Shown here piece by piece: positions 1 through 5,512 of a stretch of DNA of 64,000 bases (the first letter of the stretch is position 1; every line of letters begins with the position of its first letter). Under the pieces are notes generated by a model. That model made no database searches and had not been told where the DNA came from. It worked only from the letters and a program-made list of their open reading frames with translations. Origin of the DNA: an uncultured Maribacter sp. (GTDB lineage Bacteria; Bacteroidota; Bacteroidia; Flavobacteriales; Flavobacteriaceae); the NCBI GenBank assembly GCA_947498505.1, contig CANMKG010000009.1, forward strand, positions 1 to 64,000, written 5' to 3'. A program made the translations under genes and the position numbers.

Positions 1-80
1 GTTTAAGATTAAAACAACATATTAATTATCTTTGAGACACTGGACTATGGCTTTTCATAGGATACATTGTTGTGCGTAGG
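1..80 (-). repeat. Cassette recombination site a7, right end only (cut by window edge)
   Basis: The core GTT lies at 69-71 and is followed by GTGCGTAG, the private end of cassette C7; the complementary copy is at 630-639. A 3-nt ATT spacer precedes the GTT, as in site a6. The inner arm (about 56-65) differs from the arms of the other sites and its partner is outside the window, so the stem cannot be tested here. The array evidently continues to the left. Confidence 0.6.
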
Positions 81-86
81 TTTTTT

Positions 87-620
87 TCATTCCGATTCAG
101 TCAATTTTATTTCATTCGGTTTTTTTGGAAATCCGATTAATTTCTTTTCAACTATAAACATTTTCGTTTCTCCATCAGTTAATTTAATCGTATCTGTCTT
201 TCTTTCGTATTTGCCAAAATAAAGTCCAGTTGTCGAACCATTTGGCTGGTTTGTCATATCCGAAATAGAGAAATAGTCAGTTTTTTTAGATAGACTAATT
301 TCGTAGTTTTTCTCTCCGATAACAAAGTCAAACCGTTCTGATATTCGGTCGTGATAATCCATAAACCATAAATTCCATATTCCGAAAAATATTAAAGGAC
401 ATACAATTGAATTTATAAAAAAAAGATTCGATAGTTTACTTTTAAATAAATAGAAAAGAATTCCAATTATAATATTCAATACGAATAGAAAAGGTACAAT
501 AATTACTATTCCAATTGAAACACTTGGGTCAGGTTCCATTTGATAAGTCCAAAATCCTAAAAGTATAATTTCAAGGATTAAAAGTACAATTCCGTATTTA
601 ATTATCTTTTTAGAGTTCAT
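87..620 (-). CDS. Cassette C7 protein: small three-helix membrane protein of unknown function
   Basis: 177 residues. I do not recognise a family. Hydrophobic segments lie near residues 9-25, 35-60 and 68-88, followed by a ~90-residue C-terminal part without hydrophobic stretches. This suggests a membrane-anchored protein with a soluble tail. The ATG is 16 nt inside the right-hand cassette core (AAC 637-639) and the stop is 15 nt from the left core, so the ORF fills its cassette. No promoter was seen inside the cassette, so expression may depend on read-through or on the neighbouring site. It is in the same orientation as all other cassette genes and the recombinase. Confidence 0.75.
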   Translation of the reverse strand: MNSKKIIKYGIVLLILEIILLGFWTYQMEPDPSVSIGIVIIVPFLFVLNIIIGILFYLFKSKLSNLFFINSIVCPLIFFGIWNLWFMDYHDRISERFDFVIGEKNYEISLSKKTDYFSISDMTNQPNGSTTGLYFGKYERKTDTIKLTDGETKMFIVEKKLIGFPKKPNEIKLTESE

Positions 621-636
621 TTGTTAACTTACGCAC

Positions 637-824
637 AACGGTTCGGCTAAGCGTAGTGCGGAGGCAAGGAAACTTTTCGTTTCCCTCTGAGCACGAAGCT
701 AAAGCCTTTGGTTTTGCTTTTTCTTTTTTTGTCCAAAGCTAAATCCCAAAGATTTAGCGACATCATAAATATACACAGACCTTTCGGTTTTGACCTAAAG
801 CCCGCATTATGTTTAGCCATTGTT
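637..824 (-). repeat. Cassette recombination site a6 (attC-like, 188 bp)
   Basis: Bounded by AAC (637-639) and GTT (822-824). Inside, the arm at 645-661 pairs with 802-818 over 17 positions; the only three imperfect positions are G opposite T on the plus strand. A 5-nt spacer (left) and a 3-nt spacer (right) separate the arm from the core. Two internal hairpins follow: GGAAAC/GTTTCC (668-673/679-684) and GCTAAATC/GATTTAGC (738-745/751-758). On the minus strand the first core box reads GCCTAAC, which fits the integron R'' consensus RYYYAAC. It is very similar to site a3. The stop codon of cassette C6 lies inside the right arm (813-815). Confidence 0.88.
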
Positions 825-1415
825 AGGCTTAGTTTTTATAAGTTTCACTTTTTCTTTGCAATTCAAACAGTTTAGCGTGTCATTAATCATTTTGAATTCC
901 GTTCCTATATATTCTGATTTTTCATTAACAAAATCCAGAATTAAATTGCCATTTTTAAAAGTGTAATTCCCGATGTTTTCATTATTCAAATGTGCGTCAT
1001 ACGTTTCTGACAGAAACTTTCCATTCTCGAATAGCCTTATTTTAATGCTAGCGGTTGCATATTTTTCATTTTTGTCCACTCGATTGAAGGAGTGATTTGG
1101 TTTCCCTAAAATGATTTTAACGAAATTCTCTCTTGGTAAGAGAATAAGTGACACCAAAATTACTGTTGCTATACTGGCAATTAATCTATAATTCCTCCAA
1201 TGATTTTTAGAAAACATAATTGTCGAATTTAGTAAGAGTCCGAACGCAGTAATGAAAAATAGTGCTCCGAATATTACCATTCCAATCTGGTCTTGGTCCG
1301 TAAATATTCTTTTTCCCGGTAATTTCAACTCGATTAATGGGTAAGCGAATAAAAATAAAAAACTTAGAATAAGTACTTGTCCAACTATTCGAAGAACTTT
1401 AAGAAATTGATTCAT
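813..1415 (-). CDS. Cassette C6 protein: membrane protein of unknown function
   Basis: 200 residues, family not recognised. Hydrophobic segments lie near residues 9-28, 42-66 and 79-95. The remaining ~100 residues look soluble and contain two Cys in a CLNCKEK motif near the end. The final codons are read from the recombination site itself: the TAA stop is the TAA of the stem arm of site a6, so the last residues (PNNG) are encoded by the cassette end. The ATG lies 24 nt inside the right core (AAC 1440-1442). Confidence 0.72.
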   Translation of the reverse strand: MNQFLKVLRIVGQVLILSFLFLFAYPLIELKLPGKRIFTDQDQIGMVIFGALFFITAFGLLLNSTIMFSKNHWRNYRLIASIATVILVSLILLPRENFVKIILGKPNHSFNRVDKNEKYATASIKIRLFENGKFLSETYDAHLNNENIGNYTFKNGNLILDFVNEKSEYIGTEFKMINDTLNCLNCKEKVKLIKTKPNNG

Positions 1416-1439
1416 TTAATTTTTGTCGAAATTAAGCCT

Positions 1440-1631
1440 AACGCCCGAGCTAAAGTTAGTGCGAAGAGCAAGGAAGCTTTTGCTTCCGTCTAGGCACTAA
1501 GACAAAGCTTTTTGTTTGCGTTTATTTTTTTGATTATTAAAATGTCAAATCAAACAGATTTGACGACCATATAAAATTACGCAAACCATTTGATTAAACC
1601 CCAAACCCCCGCATTAATTTTAGGTTTTGTT
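1440..1631 (-). repeat. Cassette recombination site a5 (attC-like, 192 bp)
   Basis: Bounded by AAC (1440-1442) and GTT (1629-1631). The arm starting near 1448 pairs with the arm ending near 1625, with two G-T wobbles and one G-G mismatch on the plus strand. Internal hairpins are GGAAGC/GCTTCC (1472-1477/1482-1487) and GTCAAATC/GATTTGAC (1544-1551/1557-1564). Both stems differ from those of a6 and a3 at both paired positions, so pairing rather than sequence is kept. Confidence 0.88.
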
Positions 1632-2030
1632 GGCAGTAGCTTACAGCGCGAACCCTACTCTTATGGAAAAAGAAGGGAACAATCCGCGTAGATTTTGCCG
1701 CATTTTCCATCCAGCTACAGACTTTAGCAAACACAGAAATGTGTGGCAAGCTCCAATATAACTACTAGGAATATGCAAGCCACAATTCCATCTGCGTAAC
1801 GATTCCGTAGCGATTGCGTGTTGGCGGCAAAAGGGAAAGCCGCTTAGTTACTTCTTATTTAGAACCCAAAACCTTCTTAAAGGACAAATTTTAGCTTTAT
1901 AAACCGTAATTTTTTTGTTGTGCTGATAAGCGTTTTGCTTAGGAAATTAGCTAATCCAACTATAGGGTAAACAACAAAAAAAAGGAGGGAAGCGCTTGGT
2001 TTCTCTTTTTTTACTAGGTAAGTTACTGCC
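1632..2030. other. Cassette C5: ~400-bp cassette without a recognisable ORF
   Basis: No ORF above about 60 codons was found on either strand. The segment is a bona fide cassette by its ends: GTTGGCAGTA at 1629-1638 is complementary to the sequence ending at 2033, and complementarity continues five more bases past one G/A difference. Internal features are an approximate inverted repeat of T/A-rich GTTGT and ACAAC blocks (about 1910-1975), a GCGGC/GCCGC hairpin near 1825-1845, and a short tandem-like repeat near 1797-1820. It could carry a promoter, a regulatory RNA or a decayed gene; the sequence does not decide between these. Confidence 0.6.
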
Positions 2031-2218
2031 AACGGTCTTGTGTATGAAACGTAGCGTGTAAAAAGACGCTAACTTTTCGGATTAACACAGAGCCGAATTT
2101 TTATGTTTTGTTTTTAACTTTTCTATTTTAAAAGCCAAATTTAAAAATTTGGCAGTCTTTGCAAATAAACACAAACCTTTCGGAAAGCCTATAATAGCTA
2201 TGTTTTATACACGTTGTT
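2031..2218 (-). repeat. Cassette recombination site a4 (attC-like, 188 bp)
   Basis: Bounded by AAC (2031-2033) and GTT (2216-2218). This is the most divergent site in sequence: its arm reads GTGTATGAAACGTAGC instead of GGCTAAGCGTAGTGCG. The partner near the right end has changed with it, leaving two G-T wobbles on the plus strand. Internal hairpins are TAGCGT/ACGCTA (2052-2057/2066-2071) and GCCAAATT/AATTTGGC (2134-2141/2146-2153). The conserved architecture with replaced sequence argues for a function that reads the folded shape. Confidence 0.85.
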
Positions 2219-2232
2219 GTGTGTAGTCTTTT

Positions 2233-3276
2233 CTATCCATAAGGGTTAAATTCCCCATATTCATTTATTTGCTTAATCAATTCCGAGATGTACCAAGATT
2301 CATCATTATCCGCTATTATTTTCAAAACAGGAATACTTTCGGTACCTTTTTTATAGGCATAAATTACTGCTCCGATTTCTCGAATTTCAAAGTCCAAATT
2401 CTCGTCTGATATAATTTCTTTTAAAATCCCATCATAGTTTTTAATAACTGATATTATGGATTCTACAGATTGTCCAAGAGTTCCTCTTCCTAACATATCC
2501 TCGTGGTCAACAAAACCTAATAATTTTATAACATCATCTTTCTCAAATTTAGCAAGTTCCAAAGTTCCATATTTTTGAGATTCATTTGTGAATGAGTCGT
2601 TTGAATATGATAAATCTGGATGCCAAGGACAATGAGACAAGTAGTAAACTAAAATTGGCGGAATTGAATCTATATTTTTGGTTTTGAAAAAATCAATAAA
2701 TAAATCCCAAACTTCATTTCTGTCAGCGTATTTTTTAAAAAGACTATAAAGTCCAAGATAAAATTCGTCTTTTTTGTCAGATTTAAACAGGCTTTTTGCA
2801 AATTCAAACGAAACATCTGGAACTTCATTAAGTATTTGGCTAATAAACAATGAAAAAAAAGTATCCTTATTAATTTGATTCGCAAGTGTTCTTTCGAACG
2901 ATATTGTTTTATCCTTTGGGTTTTGTTTTAGGTATCTTTTGATATCAACCCAATAAGCATCTCCAAATTCAGGAATATAAACTACTCCATAAACTGGAAG
3001 TGGATGTTTTGTCCAGTAGTCGAAATGGTTTTTTACTGGAATCTTGCAAAGATTTTTGTTTTTAGAATAATACGATTTACCAGATTTAACTTGTACAGCA
3101 AAAAACTTTGAAGTTGGCTTTTCGTCTTTAATAATTTCAATTAGAGCATCAATTCCAAGGTCATTTTTTGTGTCAATTTCTTGAAATATGCAATTGTGTT
3201 CATTAACTATTGAACTCAAATAGTCAACTCCAATTTTGGCAGTCGAGTTTGTTTTTAAATATTTAAGTTCTTTCAT
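2233..3276 (-). CDS. Cassette C4 protein: DUF4365-type, nuclease-like N-terminal domain
   Basis: 347 residues. The first ~150 residues resemble DUF4365: a TAKIGVDYLSSIV helix, then GIDALIEI (Asp43) and FAVQVKSG (Gln62, Lys64). This fits the D...(E/Q)xK pattern of the restriction-endonuclease fold. The next ~200 residues are mostly helical-looking with no family I recognise. Proteins with DUF4365 occur in defence-like and mobile contexts, but catalytic activity here is inference. The ATG lies 16 nt inside the right core (AAC 3293-3295). A short antisense or offset ORF inside (2670-2885) is a shadow. Confidence 0.75.
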   Translation of the reverse strand: MKELKYLKTNSTAKIGVDYLSSIVNEHNCIFQEIDTKNDLGIDALIEIIKDEKPTSKFFAVQVKSGKSYYSKNKNLCKIPVKNHFDYWTKHPLPVYGVVYIPEFGDAYWVDIKRYLKQNPKDKTISFERTLANQINKDTFFSLFISQILNEVPDVSFEFAKSLFKSDKKDEFYLGLYSLFKKYADRNEVWDLFIDFFKTKNIDSIPPILVYYLSHCPWHPDLSYSNDSFTNESQKYGTLELAKFEKDDVIKLLGFVDHEDMLGRGTLGQSVESIISVIKNYDGILKEIISDENLDFEIREIGAVIYAYKKGTESIPVLKIIADNDESWYISELIKQINEYGEFNPYG

Positions 3277-3292
3277 TTTTCAGATTACACAC

Positions 3293-3480
3293 AACGGTTG
3301 GGCTAAGCGTAGTTCGGGGGCAAGGAAACTTTTTGTTTCCGTCTGCACACGAAGCTAAAGCTTTTGGTTTCGCTTTTTCTTTTTTTGTCCAAAGCTAAAT
3401 CCCAAAGATTTAGCGACATTATAAATATAAACAGACCATTCGATTTAGCCCAAAACCCCGTATTACGTTTAGGCTTTGTT
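3293..3480 (-). repeat. Cassette recombination site a3 (attC-like, 188 bp)
   Basis: Bounded by AAC (3293-3295) and GTT (3478-3480). It is nearly the same sequence as a6 across the interior, including GGAAAC/GTTTCC (3324-3329/3335-3340) and GCTAAATC/GATTTAGC (3394-3401/3407-3414). The outer arm GGCTAAGCGTAGTTCGGGG pairs with the right arm with two G-T wobbles, one G-G and one T-T mismatch on the plus strand. The right arm also supplies the stop codon of cassette C3 (3469-3471). Confidence 0.88.
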
Positions 3481-3945
3481 GTGTGTAGTATTTTTAAGCG
3501 TAAACCAGATAGTACTTATTCCGATTATCGTCCATAAAATACCGTTAATAATAGATTTAATTTTAAAATTTTCTGTAATAATTCCACCAACAAAATTTAT
3601 AATTGAGTTTGCAATTCCAGAGCGGAAAAAACCTAAAGGAAATAGACAAAAAACTAAGACTATGGAAATCAGTGATTCTAAAAGACCTATTTTATTTTTT
3701 TTTAAAAATTTACAAAGTCCGATACTGATAAATCCAATTAATAATGCCCACAGCCCCCATAAGGTATAATCAATAACAATATCCCCTATAGTGTCAGAAG
3801 TTAGTGATTCGAATTTATTCATATCGTTAGATAGTATAGCCAAATGTATTTCCGAACGCATGGCTATTCTTAGTTTTTCAATGCCGAACACAATTAAAAT
3901 TAATCCAATTGATTCAATTACGATATTTTTTATACTTCGTTTCAT
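3469..3945 (-). CDS. Cassette C3 protein: multi-pass membrane protein of unknown function
   Basis: About 158 residues from the ATG at 3945. The frame stays open upstream to 3963, but that would place the start on the recombination core. The 3945 start lies 16 nt from the core, matching C4 and C7; ATG 3954 is an alternative. About four hydrophobic segments (near residues 7-22, 58-78, 86-105 and 133-150) suggest an integral membrane protein. The end reads into site a3, whose arm provides the TAA. No family is recognised. Confidence 0.65.
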   Translation of the reverse strand: MKRSIKNIVIESIGLILIVFGIEKLRIAMRSEIHLAILSNDMNKFESLTSDTIGDIVIDYTLWGLWALLIGFISIGLCKFLKKNKIGLLESLISIVLVFCLFPLGFFRSGIANSIINFVGGIITENFKIKSIINGILWTIIGISTIWFTLKNTTHNKA

Positions 3946-3961
3946 TTTTTGCATTACACAC

Positions 3962-4148
3962 AACGGTTGAGCTATGAACAGTACGGGAGCAAACTAGCGT
4001 TTGCTTTCCGCCACGCACATAGCGAAATCTTTTTGTTTTGATTTAATTTTTCCTTTCCAGAGCAAAATCCAAAAGATTTTGCGGTCTTCATAAAAATACG
4101 CAAACCCATTGAATAAGTCCGAAGCCCGTATTGTTTATAGGTTTTGTT
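3962..4148 (-). repeat. Cassette recombination site a2 (attC-like, 187 bp)
   Basis: Bounded by AAC (3962-3964) and GTT (4146-4148). The outer arm AGCTATGAACAGTACGGG pairs with the right arm with two G-T wobbles and one G-G mismatch on the plus strand. Internal hairpins are AGCAAAC/GTTTGCT (3988-3994/3999-4005) and GCAAAATC/GATTTTGC (4062-4069/4075-4082). It is nearly identical to a1 and clearly a different sequence type from a3 and a6. Confidence 0.88.
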
Positions 4149-4159
4149 GTCATTAGTGC

Positions 4160-4696
4160 TTATTTCCACACCCAATTCAATTCATCTACATATACGGCTC
4201 CTAAGCTCATAACTTCTTTTTTAAATTCTGCCGAATTTTTAATAGAGTCTTTTGGAATAATTATGGATATTTCTGTGGCTAATTTAATAAAGAAGTGATT
4301 TTTTGTTTCAATCAACTCTTTGAGCTCAGTTCCATCAATTCTACTTTCAGATGTTAAATCTTTTATAGACAATGAATTTTCGTTAAAGTTGATTTCTGCG
4401 GGCTTATTTATTCGATTTTTATAGTTTTCCTCTACATGTTTTTGGAAATGTTTTTTATAACTCCATCTAGAATAAGTCGGATAAAGAAAAAACCATATAA
4501 CAGCAACTCCAGAAAAAATAATAGCAGTAATTGAATTTCGACTATTCAAATAGAAATATAGAGCAAGACCAATGTAGATTATAGGGATGAAAATTCGAGT
4601 CCTAAAACGCTTTTTATTCTGCATTATGGACTTTGACGAAGTATAGAGCTGGTATTCTAAAAAATCTGAATTTGAAAGTTGGTAATTTAGTTTCAT
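4160..4696 (-). CDS. Cassette C2 protein: YcxB-like membrane protein
   Basis: 178 residues. Two closely spaced hydrophobic segments (near residues 34-50 and 55-72) are followed by a soluble C-terminal part with the pattern IKDLTSESRIDGTELKELIET...FFIKLA...IIIPKDS. This fits the YcxB-like C-terminal domain, a family of unknown function often seen in bacterial accessory regions. The ATG is 12 nt inside the right core (AAC 4709-4711) and the stop 11 nt from the left core, so the gene fills the cassette. Function unknown; the family call is moderate. Confidence 0.72.
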   Translation of the reverse strand: MKLNYQLSNSDFLEYQLYTSSKSIMQNKKRFRTRIFIPIIYIGLALYFYLNSRNSITAIIFSGVAVIWFFLYPTYSRWSYKKHFQKHVEENYKNRINKPAEINFNENSLSIKDLTSESRIDGTELKELIETKNHFFIKLATEISIIIPKDSIKNSAEFKKEVMSLGAVYVDELNWVWK

Positions 4697-4708
4697 AGTA
4701 TTAATGAC

Positions 4709-4897
4709 AACGGTTTAGCTATGAACAGTACGGGAGCAAACTAGCGTTTGCTTTCCGCCACGCACATAGCGAAATGTTTTTGTTTTGTTTTTTCTTTGTC
4801 CTATTAAAAAGCAAAATCCAAAAGATTTTGCGGACTTCATAAAAATACGCAAACCCAGCGATTAACCCTAAAGCCCGTATTGTTTATAGGTTGTGTT
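4709..4897 (-). repeat. Cassette recombination site a1 (attC-like, 189 bp)
   Basis: Bounded by AAC (4709-4711) and GTT (4895-4897). The outer arm matches a2 (AGCTATGAACAGTACGGG), with the same two G-T wobbles and one G-G mismatch. Internal hairpins are AGCAAAC/GTTTGCT (4735-4741/4746-4752) and GCAAAATC/GATTTTGC (4811-4818/4824-4831). It belongs to cassette C1, whose start at 5455-5468 is complementary to the bases following the GTT. Confidence 0.88.
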
Positions 4898-4908
4898 AGC
4901 TGCAGGAC

Positions 4909-5433
4909 TTATTCCGATTTCTTCATTTTAATAATTACAACTCCATCTACTTTTTCGGAAGTATATTTTAATATTTCCTTTTCGTTTTTAATTACATCAA
5001 CAGATTTTATTTTATCAGGATTTATATTTTCAAGTTCCGCTTGAGTTATAGGTTTATCGTTTAATAGATATAAAACTTTACTATCGGAAATAGTTTTTGC
5101 AGCTCGTTCTTGAAATGGCTTTGTTTCAATTAATATAACACCGTTTAAGCTTTGTTTTCCATAAAAGTCAATCATTTGAGCGTTATCCATTTCCATAATA
5201 CTAATACCCAAGATGTCAGATTTATAGAAGTTGAGTTTATTTAATTCGGTTTCTTTTAAAACTCTTTCGTTAACTACAATTACCGGATTTTCTTTTAGTT
5301 TCTTTTCGGCTATGGATTTTTGAATAAATTCCGCAAGCATATTTGCATCCGAATTCTTATCAGCTAGCAAATAATCTTGTGAAAATCCATTGAATGTGAA
5401 AAGACCAAATATGATTAAAATTATGTTTTTCAT
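4909..5433 (-). CDS. Cassette C1 protein: secreted protein with TonB-plug-like segments
   Basis: 174 residues. A signal peptide covers about residues 1-18 (cleavage near GFSQ), so the product should be exported. Two similar halves end in LNGVILIET and VDGVVIIKM, resembling the short beta motif at the end of TonB-dependent receptor plug domains. That motif is also found in isolated form in Flavobacteriaceae periplasmic proteins. There is no barrel, so it is not a receptor. It is the cassette nearest the recombinase and therefore, in an integron, would be the most recently inserted. Function unknown. Confidence 0.7.
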   Translation of the reverse strand: MKNIILIIFGLFTFNGFSQDYLLADKNSDANMLAEFIQKSIAEKKLKENPVIVVNERVLKETELNKLNFYKSDILGISIMEMDNAQMIDFYGKQSLNGVILIETKPFQERAAKTISDSKVLYLLNDKPITQAELENINPDKIKSVDVIKNEKEILKYTSEKVDGVVIIKMKKSE

Positions 5434-5454
5434 TTTTTTGTTACGATTTTTTTC

Positions 5455-5512
5455 GTCTTGCAGCTAACAATTGGATAAGCGTACTATTACGTTTATCCCT
5501 TTTTTAGGAGTA
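5455..5512 (-). other. Putative attI-like insertion site next to the recombinase
   Basis: The C1 end (AAC 5466-5468) is followed by a compact hairpin: GGATAAGCGTA (5473-5483), loop CTAT, TACGTTTATCC (5488-5498). The arm matches the stem arm of the cassette sites (GGCTAAGCGTA in a6 and a3), again with one G-T wobble on the plus strand. The ~130-bp loop of the cassette sites is missing. On the minus strand the bases before the hairpin read CCTAAAAAAGG where site a6 has CCTAACAATGG. That makes a degenerate second core without the AAC. It ends at the recombinase stop (5513), as expected for a platform site. Confidence 0.6.

Noticed and set aside
3972-4175. 67-codon minus-strand ORF
   Set aside because: It lies inside site a2 and shares its hairpins; no sign of a protein.
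637-4897. Repeats as a CRISPR array or MITE copies
   Set aside because: Units are ~190 bp, spaced by whole genes, with different sequences and private ends per spacer unit; no cas genes, no target-site duplications.
5473-5498. Hairpin as the recombinase terminator
   Set aside because: On the minus strand it is followed by AATTGTTAGC, not a T run; its arm matches the cassette-site arm instead.
1-5512. Classical attC sites of known mobile integrons
   Set aside because: Only a6 fits the RYYYAAC core fully; sites are much longer with extra hairpins, and the recombinase is not IntI-like in its key segment.
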